The notes: a model not told the origin generated them from the letters alone. Numbered from the stretch's first letter, positions 16,252 to 26,228 are shown. The stretch: 64,000 nucleotides of DNA from Paraburkholderia phenoliruptrix (GCF_019511605.1 NZ_JAEUAV010000002.1:310001-374000), one strand, 5' to 3'. Numbers and translations are program-made.

Positions 16252-17813
16252 GGGCGCACCTGCGGGGGAGGAGCGGGTGGGCTGGCTGGCTGGGTGGCTG
16301 GATGAGTGGTTAGCGGAGCGGCCAATTGAGCGCCGTACCCAGCAGCCGATCCAGCACCCGACGAAGCACTCGCTCCAGCCTCCAACTGAGCAGCCGCCCC
16401 CGCCGCGCGCAGCCGTTCCTCGAGCTGCGCAGCTACTGACGCCACCGTCGCCAACGACGTCCCGCGAGCGGCCGCGAGCGGCATCACCACCGAACTGTCG
16501 AGCCGGAACAGATGCCCGCCGCTGTCCACGCCGGGCGTCGCGACCGGAATGAACACGGTGCCTGGGCCGCGCGCGGCCGCCGTGCGCGCGAGAGCCGGGT
16601 GGCCCAGCACGATGGCCGGCACGTCGTCGGCAAGCGCTTGCGGCCACGCGGACGGCGCGAAACTCGCGACCCACAGCAACGCGTCGATCTCTCCGTCGGC
16701 GAGCAGTCGTTCGGTGCGATAGCGGTGCGGATCGTAGTCGAGCGGCGCGCTGCCCGCCATGCGCGAGGGCGCCGACACGCGCGTGCGCAGCGGCAAACCC
16801 GCGAGCCAGGTCACGGTCTGGTTGACCGTCAGAGCGCCGTCATCGCCGCCGAGCGCAAGGCCCCCCGCGCGCGCGCCGAGATTCGACGCCTTCACGATGC
16901 GGTTCAACGCTTCAATCAGCAAGGCGGCATGCGGACCGGGCAACGCGCCGGGCTCGTAAACCAGCACCGTGTAGCGGGCCGCGTCGATGCGCGCCTGAAG
17001 CGCTTGCAATACGGCAAGCGTTTCTTTCACGCGCGCCGCGTCGGCCACGTCCTGATGCAAGGCGCTCGGCGGACGCCTGTCGCTGATCGTGGACCACAGC
17101 GCGAGCGTATCGAACGGATCGAACGGATCGGCGTTGGCGAGGATCGACTCGACGCGCACGTTATCGAGGCCGCTTGCCGCCGGGTCTGCCTCGCAGCCGA
17201 TGAACACGAGTTCGCGCGGCGTCGTGCTTCCCGCCACCGTGCGCGTGAAAAAGCGCGGGTAGCGCCGCGACGGCTGACAGCCGAAGAACAGCAGTAGGTC
17301 AGCGCGCGAGCGCACCTCGGAAAGCGTCGTGAAGAACGAGCCGCGGTCTTGCAGCGCGAGCGTCGCCGCGCTCAGCGCGTCGCCATGCTGGTGGTCGAGG
17401 ATCGCGCCGCAGCCGGCGGCGAGCGGGTAAAGCGCGCGAGCCCCGGCCACGTCGGTGCCGAGGCCGCCGAACAGCGGCCGGCGCGCCGTCGAAAGAATCC
17501 GGGCCGCCTGCGTGAGCGCCGTGTCGAAGTCTGCGTCGTGACCGTCGACGCTTGCACGGCACTGCTCGTCTGCCGGGCCGTAACACGCGAGAGCTTGCAT
17601 GAGGCGTGGGCAGTCGGTGTTCTGCGCCGAGAGCGTGGCGTCGCTGTGCGACTCGATCGCGAGGTCATCGCACAGCAGCGGACAAAACGGGCAGGTCCAG
17701 TCGCGGGTGATTGACAGCACCGACGAGCCGGGCGCGTGCGGAGCGCCCAAGGGGCTGGTCGTCGACGGATCGGTGGGCGAGAGGTGCATGGGGCGACTTT
17801 TAGCAAGCTCCAT
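16248..17813 (-). CDS. fhcB: Formyltransferase/hydrolase complex subunit B
   Basis: First gene of the fhc-pqq operon. About 521 residues related to the formylmethanofuran dehydrogenase B subunit (molybdopterin oxidoreductase-like), starting with the WTCPFCPLLCDDL cysteine cluster and containing FGGLGTDVAGARALYPLA and FFGCQPSRRYPRFF. In bacterial Fhc this subunit no longer performs redox chemistry and is thought to be structural. The last 55 or so residues are a low-complexity Ala/Gln/Pro tail encoded partly by GGCT repeats (about 16275-16310 on the plus strand). The start is uncertain: ATG 17813 or ATG 17789; neither has a good ribosome site. Confidence 0.9.
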   Translation of the reverse strand: MELAKSRPMHLSPTDPSTTSPLGAPHAPGSSVLSITRDWTCPFCPLLCDDLAIESHSDATLSAQNTDCPRLMQALACYGPADEQCRASVDGHDADFDTALTQAARILSTARRPLFGGLGTDVAGARALYPLAAGCGAILDHQHGDALSAATLALQDRGSFFTTLSEVRSRADLLLFFGCQPSRRYPRFFTRTVAGSTTPRELVFIGCEADPAASGLDNVRVESILANADPFDPFDTLALWSTISDRRPPSALHQDVADAARVKETLAVLQALQARIDAARYTVLVYEPGALPGPHAALLIEALNRIVKASNLGARAGGLALGGDDGALTVNQTVTWLAGLPLRTRVSAPSRMAGSAPLDYDPHRYRTERLLADGEIDALLWVASFAPSAWPQALADDVPAIVLGHPALARTAAARGPGTVFIPVATPGVDSGGHLFRLDSSVVMPLAAARGTSLATVASVAAQLEERLRAAGAAAQLEAGASASSGAGSAAGYGAQLAAPLTTHPATQPASPPAPPPQVRP

Positions 17814-17936
17814 GCCGAGGTTTTGGCTGCCGCGTAACGTTGGGCTTCGCAACGCACCGCATCGGTCATCTCCGGCCTAAACCGTCGCAGGGCCGCGAGG
17901 CGGGCACAGGGTTGAGCGCGCTGCGCCGCGCGCCAT

Positions 17937-17953
17937 TGCGTCAGTCTGACGCA
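17937..17953. promoter_or_regulatory. Perfect 17-bp palindrome upstream of fhcB
   Basis: TGCGTCAGTCTGACGCA has 8-bp arms around one base. It lies 124-140 bases upstream of the fhcB start, in the gap 17814-18079 that must hold the fhc-pqq promoter. Its core GTCAG-N-CTGAC is similar to GTCAC/GTGAC dyads at 44467 and 47353. A dimeric regulator site is likely; which protein binds is unknown. Confidence 0.5.
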
Positions 17954-18079
17954 GCGCACAGGTTGTGTGTCGTTCTGGAGCAGAGTGTCACCCGCGGCTT
18001 GCCAAAGCACGATAAAGCTTGCCGTTTGTTTACCGTCATCCCCTTTCCGCCGATTGGCATAGAACTTGTTTTGCAGCGC

Positions 18080-18826
18080 TTACGTCGATGCCGCAAGCGG
18101 ACCGCCGATGCGGCGGTCATGCAGCGCGGACGCGACGAGCCACGCGAGCGCGCCCGTGCGAGCGGCAGCCGCCATGTCGTCGCCGTGGCGAATGCCGCCG
18201 GCGCCGATCACCTCGGTACCGGCAGGCGCCGCGGCACGAATGCGCTCAAAGGTGGCGAGATCGGGACCGTCGTAGCTGCCGACCTGATCGAGCGTCATCG
18301 CGATTACTTTGCGCGGCCACCATGAGCGCGCGGGCTCAGGGCTTTCGCAAACGCCTGAGGCGCAGAGTAACTGGCCGGCGCGGTGGTCGAGCGAGAGGAT
18401 CGGCGCGAAGCCGGCGGTTTCGGCCGCGCGCAGCGCGTGAATGTCTTGCAGCGATTCTGTGCCGAACACGGGCACGAGCGTCGCGGCAAGCGGCGGCGCG
18501 AGCGGGCCGCTTGCGTCGATGCGCGCGAACAGCGCGAGCATCGACGGGTAGTCGGCATAACCGGCGTCGAGCCAGATGTCGACGCCCGGCAGCGCGGCAC
18601 GCAACGCGGCGAGCGTCGCGACGTGAGGGCGCTGCTGCAGGATCGCGCCGAGGTCGGCGATATAGAGCGTGCGCGCGCCGCTTGCCGCAAGCAGCGCGCG
18701 GGCGATGTCGAGCGGCTCGCTGGTGGCGGCCAGCGACGAACGTATCGGCAGATAGCCGGCCCGTTCGCCGCGCACCGCGCGCACGACGTGGCCGTCGAGC
18801 AGATCGAGAACCGGTATCACCTGCAT
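18080..18826 (-). CDS. HisA/HisF-like TIM-barrel protein of the methanofuran cluster
   Basis: 248 residues resembling HisA: starts MQVIPVLDLLDGHVVRAVRGER (HisA begins I-P-A-I-D-L-x-x-G-x-V-V-R), with TLYIADLGAI, WLDAGYADY, VPVFGTESL, ILSLDHRAG and EVIGAGGIRHGDD. True HisA genes sit in his operons; this one is in a cluster of methanofuran and H4MPT genes, as in other H4MPT-using bacteria, so a cofactor-synthesis role is more likely than histidine synthesis. The aspartate of the HisA active site is kept near the start. The ATG at 18826 is 13 bases from the divergent ATP-grasp start. Reaction unknown. Confidence 0.8.
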   Translation of the reverse strand: MQVIPVLDLLDGHVVRAVRGERAGYLPIRSSLAATSEPLDIARALLAASGARTLYIADLGAILQQRPHVATLAALRAALPGVDIWLDAGYADYPSMLALFARIDASGPLAPPLAATLVPVFGTESLQDIHALRAAETAGFAPILSLDHRAGQLLCASGVCESPEPARSWWPRKVIAMTLDQVGSYDGPDLATFERIRAAAPAGTEVIGAGGIRHGDDMAAAARTGALAWLVASALHDRRIGGPLAAST

Positions 18827-18839
18827 AGGGGCGCATCCT

Positions 18840-19928
18840 TTGACCAAGATCTTTGTCTTCGAGTATCTCACCGGCGGCGGCATCGACCCGGCGCTCGCCG
18901 GTGCCGCGAGCCTCGCGGACCTGAGCGCGCTGATCGTCGAAGGACGCGTGATGCGCGACGCGCTGGCCGCTGACCTGCGCAGGCTCGACGGCGTGCAGGT
19001 CAGCATTGCGAGCTCGCGCTTTGAAAGCGTTGACCCCGCGCTCGTTCATTGTATGGCTGCGCCCGGCGAATCGATGACGGCCTTCGTCGCGCGGGCGGCG
19101 CGGCAGCACGACTATGCGTGGATCATTGCGCCGGAGTGCGACGGCTTGCTGCTGCATCTGTACGACGCGGTCGGTGCGACGCGCTGGCTCGGCTGCGCGA
19201 AGGAAGCCATCCGGCTCGCGTCGAGCAAGAGCGCGACCGCCGCGTGCCTCGCGGCCCACGGCATTGCGACCACGCCGGCCATCGAGCCGGGGCAGGCGAC
19301 AGCGCACGCGGGCAGCAAATGGGTTGTGAAGCCGGACGACGGCGCTGGCGGACTGGACACGTTCGTATTCGACGACTTCGCGCAAGCCTGCGCCGAATAC
19401 GACGCGCGCGCGGCCGCCGCACGCAATCCGGTACTGCAGGAGTGGGTGGACGGCGAGCCGTTGAGCCTTTCGCTGATCTGCGACGGTGCGCGCACCGAGC
19501 TTGTCAGCATTAACCGGCAGCGCATTGGTCTCTTCGAGAGTACCGCGCCGGGCCAACGCGCGAGCATCGTCGAATTCGACGGCGTGACGGTCAACCAGAT
19601 CGACACGGGCAGCGACCACGGCAAGACGCTGCGCGCACTCGCCGAGCGCGTCGCGAGGGCCATTCCGGGACTGCGCGGCTTTGCCGGGATAGACGTGGTG
19701 TGGCACCCGTCACGCGGGCCTGTCGTGATCGAGGTCAATCCGCGCCTGACCGTCGCTTATGCGGGACTCACTGCCGCGCTTGGCCGCAATCTGTCGGCGG
19801 CGTTGCTGGCGGCGCATGGCGTGCGGATTCACCCGCGCGAGCACGGCGAAACAGACGCACACAACGAACCGGATAGCGCGAGCGCGCGCTCGTTCGACGC
19901 TCACTCTGCTTGCGGAGCACAACCATGA
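18840..19928 (+). CDS. ATP-grasp ligase, MfnD-like (tyramine/glutamate ligation)
   Basis: 362 residues starting at TTG (18840), with AGGGG upstream. It shows an ATP-grasp core: KWVVKPDDGAGGLDT (ATP-binding lysine), PVLQEWVDGEPLSLSLIC, GFAGIDVVWHP and VIEVNPRLTVAYAGL (metal-binding Glu/Asn). It resembles MfnD, which joins glutamate to tyramine in methanofuran synthesis. Bacterial methanofuran carries a glutamate-rich side chain, so an amide-forming role fits. Its stop overlaps the start of the next gene by 4 bases. The exact substrate is inferred from neighbours. Confidence 0.75.
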   Translation: MTKIFVFEYLTGGGIDPALAGAASLADLSALIVEGRVMRDALAADLRRLDGVQVSIASSRFESVDPALVHCMAAPGESMTAFVARAARQHDYAWIIAPECDGLLLHLYDAVGATRWLGCAKEAIRLASSKSATAACLAAHGIATTPAIEPGQATAHAGSKWVVKPDDGAGGLDTFVFDDFAQACAEYDARAAAARNPVLQEWVDGEPLSLSLICDGARTELVSINRQRIGLFESTAPGQRASIVEFDGVTVNQIDTGSDHGKTLRALAERVARAIPGLRGFAGIDVVWHPSRGPVVIEVNPRLTVAYAGLTAALGRNLSAALLAAHGVRIHPREHGETDAHNEPDSASARSFDAHSACGAQP

Positions 19929-21049
19929 ACTCGCCACGCATGAAAGCGTCCGGCGGCGCGCCGGTGTTCGGCTGGGATGTCGGCGGCGCGCACGTCAAAG
20001 TGTCGATGAGCGATCGTGGCGGCGTGCTGCTCGACGTCGGGCAATGGGCCTGCCCGTTGTGGCAGGGGCTCGAGCATCTCGAGCACACGATCGACCAGGT
20101 GTTCGAGCGCTGGCCGGCTGCGAAGACCTACGCCGCGCAGCACGCGGTGACGATGACCGGCGAGATGGTCGACCTGTTCGAAGACCGTTCGCAGGGCGTG
20201 CGCGCGATAGCCGCGGCGCTCGGGCAACGGCTCGGTCCGCGCGTCGCGTTCTATGCAGGCGAGGCCGGCTGGTTGACGCGCGAGACCTGCGCGAGCGGCT
20301 GGCGCAGCGTCGCGTCGGCGAACTGGCTTGCGACCGCGCGCTGGCTCGCGACGCGGGTTGCGAACGCGCTGCTGGTCGACGTGGGCAGCACGACCACCGA
20401 CATTATTCCGGTCGCCAACGGGCGCGTGGTTGCGCGGGCATCGACGGATGCCGGGCGGCTCGCGACCGGCGAGCTCGTGTATCAGGGCGTGGTGCGTACG
20501 CCGCTGTGCGGCATTGCGGGGCGCGTCGAGTTCGGCGGCGCGACGGTCAACGTGATGAACGAATGGTTCGCGACCACCGCCGACGTATACCGGCTCACGG
20601 GCGAACTCGCGCCGCAGTACGACCTGTACCCGAGCGCCGACAACGGCCCCAAGACCGAACTGGCGAGCCGCAGACGCATTGCACGGATGATCGGCTGCGA
20701 TGCGCATGAAGCGAGTCCCGCCGAGTGGCGCGCGTTTGCGTTGCGCTGGCGTGACCTGCAATTGCGCGAGATCAGCGCGAACCTGATGCGCGTGACGGCG
20801 GCTCACCCGGAACTGGCGGCCGCGCCGCTCGTGGGCGCCGGCTGCGGACGCTTCCTCGTGGCGGCGCTCGCCCGCGAGGAAGCGCGCGGCTATATGGATT
20901 TCGGCACGCTCGCGGGCGGCGCCGCCGCGCAGGCCGACTGGGCCGCGACCTGCGCGCCGAGCGTCGCGGTGGGGTTGCTTGCGGCGACGCGCGCTGCTGC
21001 GGCGGGCGAGGGCGCGTATGGTGCGCAGGCGGCGTTCCGGGCGGCTTGA
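19925..21049 (+). CDS. MfnF-like ASKHA-fold protein (methanofuran assembly)
   Basis: 374 residues related to the hydantoinase/oxoprolinase-like H4MPT-linked family that includes archaeal MfnF. Two phosphate-binding loops of the actin/ASKHA fold are visible: FGWDVGGAHVKVS near the start and LLVDVGSTTTDIIP in the middle; GAGCGRFLVAALA lies near the end. MfnF condenses the aminomethylfuran diphosphate with glutamyl-tyramine. The ATG at 19925 overlaps the ATP-grasp stop (ATGA) and is preceded by GGAG. Confidence 0.8.
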   Translation: MNSPRMKASGGAPVFGWDVGGAHVKVSMSDRGGVLLDVGQWACPLWQGLEHLEHTIDQVFERWPAAKTYAAQHAVTMTGEMVDLFEDRSQGVRAIAAALGQRLGPRVAFYAGEAGWLTRETCASGWRSVASANWLATARWLATRVANALLVDVGSTTTDIIPVANGRVVARASTDAGRLATGELVYQGVVRTPLCGIAGRVEFGGATVNVMNEWFATTADVYRLTGELAPQYDLYPSADNGPKTELASRRRIARMIGCDAHEASPAEWRAFALRWRDLQLREISANLMRVTAAHPELAAAPLVGAGCGRFLVAALAREEARGYMDFGTLAGGAAAQADWAATCAPSVAVGLLAATRAAAAGEGAYGAQAAFRAA

Positions 21050-21133
21050 TTGATGAGTTACGCGGCCTGAACGACGAACCGTGCGACGGAGGGCTGCGGC
21101 GGAACGAGAGCCGCGAGCGGTGCGAGCCGTAGT

Positions 21134-21160
21134 AGCGGAACAAGCGGAACAAGCGGAAAA
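21134..21160. repeat. 9-bp tandem repeat between mfnF- and mfnE-like genes
   Basis: Three copies of AGCGGAACA (the last ending AAA) lie in a 236-base spacer (21050-21285) that otherwise shows only loose AAACCCAGCA-type repetition and no terminator or promoter I can defend. Confidence 0.7.
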
Positions 21161-21285
21161 CCAGCACCCTTGTGCAAACCCAGCAAACCCGGTACGCCGC
21201 CCCAACCACAGGAGACCAGCACCCGAGCAAACCCGCAGCACAGCAGACAAGCAAACGAGGTTAATCGCAAACGAGGACAACGATC

Positions 21286-21876
21286 ATGTGGGTGGTCAAG
21301 ATCGGGGGCAGCCTGAGTCACGAGCCGGCGCTGCGCCAGTGGCTCATGGAGCTATGCGAGGTGGGAGGCGGGCGCATCGTCATTGTTCCCGGCGGTGGCG
21401 ATTTCGCGGACAAGGTGCGGCAATACCAGAGCGAATGGTGTTTCGACGATCTCGCCGCGCACAATATGTGTCTGCTCGCGATGACCCAGTACGCGCTCCT
21501 CATGCAAGGCGTGCTGCCTGAGCTCGTGCTCGCCTCGAGCGAGGCGAAGATCCGCCGCGCGCTGCGCGACGGCCATGTCGCAGTGTGGGTGCCGACCGCA
21601 TTGATGCGCGACACGCCCGACGCAATGAGCAACTGGGACACGACCTCGGACAGCCTCGCCGCCTGGCTCTCGACCATGCTCAACGCCGAGCGGCTGATCG
21701 TCGTGAAGTCCTGCCCGATAACGGGCAACGAGCGCCTCGACACGCTCGCGGCCGCAGGCGTGGTGGACCGCCGCTTCGTCGATTACGTGAACGAGGCCAA
21801 TTACGTGGTCGAGCTGTTCAACAAGGACAATGTCGAATTGATGCGCGACCGGTTGTTGAACACGCCGGTGATCTGA
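21286..21876 (+). CDS. MfnE-like amino acid kinase-family protein
   Basis: 196 residues with the amino-acid-kinase fold: WVVKIGGSL at the N-terminus, RIVIVPGGGDFADKVR, and RLIVVKSCPI/VDRRFVDYV in the C-terminal half. In archaea MfnE phosphorylates 5-(aminomethyl)furan-3-yl-methyl phosphate to the diphosphate used by MfnF. The presence of MfnB-, MfnE-, MfnF- and MfnD-like genes side by side makes this assignment strong by context. It converges with the mfnB-like gene over a spacer containing a 14-bp repeat array. Confidence 0.83.
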   Translation: MWVVKIGGSLSHEPALRQWLMELCEVGGGRIVIVPGGGDFADKVRQYQSEWCFDDLAAHNMCLLAMTQYALLMQGVLPELVLASSEAKIRRALRDGHVAVWVPTALMRDTPDAMSNWDTTSDSLAAWLSTMLNAERLIVVKSCPITGNERLDTLAAAGVVDRRFVDYVNEANYVVELFNKDNVELMRDRLLNTPVI

Positions 21877-22006
21877 ACGCAGGCGTGCGCCGGCTCGGGC
21901 CGCGGCGCATGCATCGTCTCCGCATGACGGCGCGGGCGCGACTGGCGCTGCTGCTCTGCGTGCCCAGCGCACGGTACGCGGTGCACCGTGCGCCGAGCGC
22001 CGTCCG

Positions 22007-22062
22007 CGCCGCGCCGTCTACGCCGCGCCGTCCACGCCGCGCCGTCCACGCCGCGCCGTCCA
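22007..22062. repeat. 14-bp minisatellite after the mfnB-like stop
   Basis: Four copies of CGCCGCGCCGTCCA (the first with one change) end 7 bases from the stop codon of the mfnB-like gene. Unit length and position mirror the array after pqqB, although the sequence differs. Confidence 0.9.
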
Positions 22063-22068
22063 CGCCGT

Positions 22069-22812
22069 TTAGACAGACACGGCTCCCGCTCCTGCATAAT
22101 CCGCCGCGATGCCCGCGGCGCGGACCCCACCGGAGCTACGGTGCAGCGCATCGGCCCATTGAGCGACACGTTGCGGATCGAGCCGCGAGCGTCGACCATC
22201 CACGCACAATGCCGTGCGAAAACCCGCCACGTCCGGCGCGAGCGCATGAATCTGCGCCAACTGCGCCCAGCCCAGCGACCCGGCGAGCCCGCACATCGCG
22301 CCTCGCTCGCGTATCAGCCGCAGCCATCGCGCGAGCGAGTCGCTGTCCACGTGATCGAAAAGCGTGCTGCCGTCCTTGGCCGACGTATCGAACATCACGC
22401 CCGCAAAACCGAGCGACGCGGCGTGCGCGACCAGTGCGCCGTCCATGCCGCCGTCGCATAGCAGGACCGGCACCACTGCCGCGGGCAGATTCGCCAGATG
22501 GTCGATGCAGCGGCGTGCTGCCGGGCCGGGCGTCACGCCCACTTTCACGTAATCGACACCCGTTTCGCTGACTTCGATTACGCGCTCGGCGATTTCATCG
22601 AGCGCTTCGGGCGGCAGGTCGCCAATCGTCGCGCTGATCGGCTTGACCGGATAGCGGGCGCGAAGCTCGCGGACGATCCGCGCAATCTCGCCAGTCGACA
22701 CGCCACCGAGGGGGCCCATGTTCGGCTCCTTGAGATCGATCAGATCCGCGCCGGCGCGAGCGGCGTCGAATGCTTCGTCGTGCGAGCGGACACTCGCGAG
22801 CAATGCCGTCAT
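22069..22812 (-). CDS. mfnB: (5-formylfuran-3-yl)methyl phosphate synthase, MfnB-like
   Basis: 247 residues. MfnB builds the furan ring of methanofuran from two glyceraldehyde-3-phosphate molecules. The DUF556 signatures are present: LLASVRSHDEAFDAARAGAD, IDLKEPNMGPLGG (Lys28, expected Schiff-base lysine), SATIGDLP, VDYVKVGV (Lys90) and MFDTSAKDGSTLFDH (Lys146). The ATG at 22812 was chosen because the family begins at this point; a 50-residue upstream extension is not conserved-looking. The DUF447 gene lies 77 bases upstream on the same strand. Confidence 0.88.
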   Translation of the reverse strand: MTALLASVRSHDEAFDAARAGADLIDLKEPNMGPLGGVSTGEIARIVRELRARYPVKPISATIGDLPPEALDEIAERVIEVSETGVDYVKVGVTPGPAARRCIDHLANLPAAVVPVLLCDGGMDGALVAHAASLGFAGVMFDTSAKDGSTLFDHVDSDSLARWLRLIRERGAMCGLAGSLGWAQLAQIHALAPDVAGFRTALCVDGRRSRLDPQRVAQWADALHRSSGGVRAAGIAADYAGAGAVSV

Positions 22813-22889
22813 CGGTGTTCTCCGAAAAGAGCGGGAAAAGTGCAACAGAGAGTGACTACATGGCAAACCATGCAGCGGGTCAGAGGCGA

Positions 22890-23474
22890 CTACGCGGCCT
22901 GGCCGCCGGGCGCTGCAAGCCGCTCGCGGTGCCGGGCGACAGCCGACGTGAGCCAGCCCCACGCGGTGCGCTCGGCGTCGCCGGCGGTTTTGTCGATGGC
23001 GATCTGCAGGTAGGCCATCTCGCGATCGACTTTGTCGGCCGGCAGCATGAAGAGCCGGCTCACCAGAATCGCGCCTTCCACGACGGCTGCCTGCGCGCGG
23101 TTAAAGCCGGTGAACGGCGCATGCGTTTCGCGATGCACGCACTTCATCCGCAGCACAGGGCGCTCATTGTCGTCGCGCAACTCGTGCAGTTCGAGTTCGG
23201 CATGGGCAAGCGATTCGGCGAGCCTCACGCTCGCGACGCGGCTCGCGGCGAGCGTCGGCCATTCGGTGGCGCAATGCGTGACGCAGCCCGCAAACACGCG
23301 GACGTCAGTGGTGAAATTGAGCACCGCCGCGCGCGTGGCGACGATGTTATCCAGTGTGACGGACGGACGAAATGGCGACAGGATGACAAAGTCGTCTTCA
23401 TAAAGGGCTCCCATCGGCGCGACATGAGGACGGCCATCGCGCGCTGCGGTAGTGACGATCGTTTCGTGGATCAT
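22890..23474 (-). CDS. DUF447-family protein (split-barrel, H4MPT-linked)
   Basis: 194 residues. It matches the DUF447 pattern: MIHETIVTTAARDGRPHVAPMG, FVILSPFRPSVTLDNI, AVLNFTTDVRVFAGC, EWPTLAASRV and GFNRAQAAVVEGAILVSRL. The fold of this family is a flavin-reductase-like split barrel, and members occur almost only in organisms with H4MPT/methanofuran. No reaction is assigned. It lies 99 bases downstream of pqqA on the same strand, behind a hairpin, so read-through from the pqqA promoter is possible. Confidence 0.8.
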   Translation of the reverse strand: MIHETIVTTAARDGRPHVAPMGALYEDDFVILSPFRPSVTLDNIVATRAAVLNFTTDVRVFAGCVTHCATEWPTLAASRVASVRLAESLAHAELELHELRDDNERPVLRMKCVHRETHAPFTGFNRAQAAVVEGAILVSRLFMLPADKVDREMAYLQIAIDKTAGDAERTAWGWLTSAVARHRERLAAPGGQAA

Positions 23475-23546
23475 GGATGGGAACGCGTGTCGCGGCAGCG
23501 CTTCGGGCCGCCCGTGTTACTGACGATTAAGAGTCGATTCGCAGAG

Positions 23547-23565
23547 GGGCCGCATTACGCGGCCC
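23547..23565 (-). terminator. Hairpin following pqqA
   Basis: GGGCCGC and GCGGCCC form a 7-bp all-matched stem with a 5-base loop, starting 8 bases after the pqqA stop. No U tract follows, so it may act as a leaky terminator or an mRNA-stabilising structure. Either would give high pqqA and low downstream expression. Confidence 0.55.
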
Positions 23566-23573
23566 ATGCGGGC

Positions 23574-23648
23574 TTAACGCGTAGCGATATACATCGTGAT
23601 TTCGAAACCAAAACGCATATCGGTGTAGCTCGGAGTCGTCCATTGCAT
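23574..23648 (-). CDS. pqqA: PQQ precursor peptide PqqA
   Basis: A 24-residue peptide that supplies the glutamate and tyrosine from which PQQ is made. It begins [16 protein letters not shown] and continues ITMYIATR. The E-x-x-x-Y core (Glu16, Tyr20) and the flanking W-x-x-P and MRFGFE match PqqA of beta- and gammaproteobacteria. The start is fixed by GGAGG 8 bases upstream (23657-23661). It is too short for ordinary gene finding and lies over 12 kb from pqqB-E, next to the cbb promoter region. A GG-N10-GC promoter precedes it and a hairpin follows it, so it is probably its own transcription unit. Confidence 0.95.
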   Translation of the reverse strand: MQWTTPSYTDMRFGFEITMYIATR

Positions 23649-23727
23649 AGATGCTTCCTCCATTGGTTGAAACAGCGTCATGCCGTCGGCCCGGCAGGGT
23701 GCCGGACTTCATGGGCATGATCTGCTA

Positions 23728-23744
23728 CGCAAGCTTCGTGCCGG
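23728..23744 (-). promoter_or_regulatory. Sigma-54-type promoter of pqqA
   Basis: Reading leftwards, CCGGCACGAAGCTTGCG contains GGCACG at -24 and TTGC at -12 with exactly ten bases between GG and GC. This fits the sigma-54 consensus TGGCACG-N4-TTGC except for one base. It would start transcription near 23717, giving a leader of about 70 bases before pqqA. Confidence 0.6.
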
Positions 23745-23802
23745 ACCGGCAACGGCAACTCGTGCAGCCAATGCCGCGCCGCACTCCGGTTTTTGCCGGA
23801 CA

Positions 23803-23830
23803 GCGCGGCGCGCATGCTTGTGCGCCGCGC
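23803..23830. other. GC-rich hairpin in the pqqA-cbbL intergenic region
   Basis: GCGCGGCGC and GCGCCGCGC (9-bp arms) lie about 60 bases upstream of the pqqA promoter. The divergent region 23649-24132 (484 bases) holds this hairpin, a small TCCGG/CCGGA dyad at 23785-23800, a TGTTCC at 23861, the pqqA promoter and the cbb control region. I found no further gene in it. Confidence 0.5.
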
Positions 23831-24005
23831 GCGGGCCTGACGGCGTTTCGTGCGGCGCACTGTTCCGATAATGCAGCAAAGTGTGCCATTGGGGATGAAA
23901 GACCCTGGTGCGGGTGTCACTAACGATCGCCTTTCGTGCGGCGACGGCGTGGACCAGGAGACATTCACTTTGCGCATCTGCTAAAAACCCGCTCCACGAT
24001 ACGCG

Positions 24006-24022
24006 ATCGATAACCTATCGAT
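24006..24022. promoter_or_regulatory. Candidate CbbR operator before cbbL
   Basis: ATCGATA-ACC-TATCGAT is a perfect 7-bp dyad with a 3-base centre, 111 bases upstream of cbbL in an AT-rich patch. LysR-type regulators such as CbbR bind dyads with a TNA-rich core just upstream of the cbb promoter. The binder is inferred. Confidence 0.5.
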
Positions 24023-24060
24023 TAAGTCTGCCAAATAAAATCGTGAATTCCCGTTCATGA

Positions 24061-25632
<1,572 letters not shown>

Positions 25633-25796
25633 GTGGTCCGGTGGGCAGGGCGAGCCGGATGGCTCAAGACAGAAAGTGCCTTGAACAAAGGCGTATCACA
25701 CCATTCCCGATGCAATCCCGCAGCAGTGCCGCGGCACCGTGCGCAAGACCACGTGCGCCGTTCTAACGTTGCAGCCAATCAATCGCGAGGTACGTC

Positions 25797-26225
25797 ATGC
25801 GTATTACACAGGGCACGTTTTCCTTCCTGCCGGAATTGACCGACGAGGAAATCAGTTTGCAGATCGATTATGCGTTGAGCCAGGGCTGGGCCTGTTCCGT
25901 CGAATTCACGGACGACCCGCATCCGCGCAACACGTATTGGGAAATGTGGGGACTGCCGATGTTCGATCTGCACGACGCAGCCGGCGTGCTTCAGGAAGTG
26001 AAGGCATGCCGCACGGCGCGGCCCGATCACTACATCAAGGTCAACGCATTCGATTCCGTGCGCGGCTTCGAGACGATGCGTCTGTCGTTCATCGTGAATC
26101 GCCCGCAGGAGGAACCGGGCTTCCGTCTTACGCGCCAGGACGGGCCAGAGCGCGTGCAACGTTACGGGCTCGCGGGCTACGCGAGCGACCGGCCTTCCGG
26201 CGCACGCTACGTTACGGAGCGCTGA
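25797..26225 (+). CDS. cbbS: RuBisCO small subunit, red-type
   Basis: 142 residues, starting [19 protein letters not shown] and containing [29 protein letters not shown] and [21 protein letters not shown]. The long C-terminal extension (about residues 110-142) is typical of red-type small subunits, in which it forms a beta-barrel plug in the central channel. The L8S8 enzyme is cytoplasmic. cbbX begins 3 bases after its stop. Confidence 0.97.
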   Translation: MRITQGTFSFLPELTDEEISLQIDYALSQGWACSVEFTDDPHPRNTYWEMWGLPMFDLHDAAGVLQEVKACRTARPDHYIKVNAFDSVRGFETMRLSFIVNRPQEEPGFRLTRQDGPERVQRYGLAGYASDRPSGARYVTER

Positions 26226-26228
26226 GCC

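Noticed and set aside
14551..16674. A 707-residue FhcA with a long N-terminal extension
   Set aside because: The extra 141 residues read through low-complexity DNA inside fhcB; the ATG overlapping the fhcB stop gives the normal family start.
18080..18826. Histidine biosynthesis hisA
   Set aside because: There are no other his genes, and the location inside methanofuran genes favours a cofactor role; similarity alone does not prove HisA activity.
23527..23718. A 63-residue protein on the minus strand over pqqA
   Set aside because: It is read in a different frame from pqqA; the PqqA frame has the ribosome site and the family motif.
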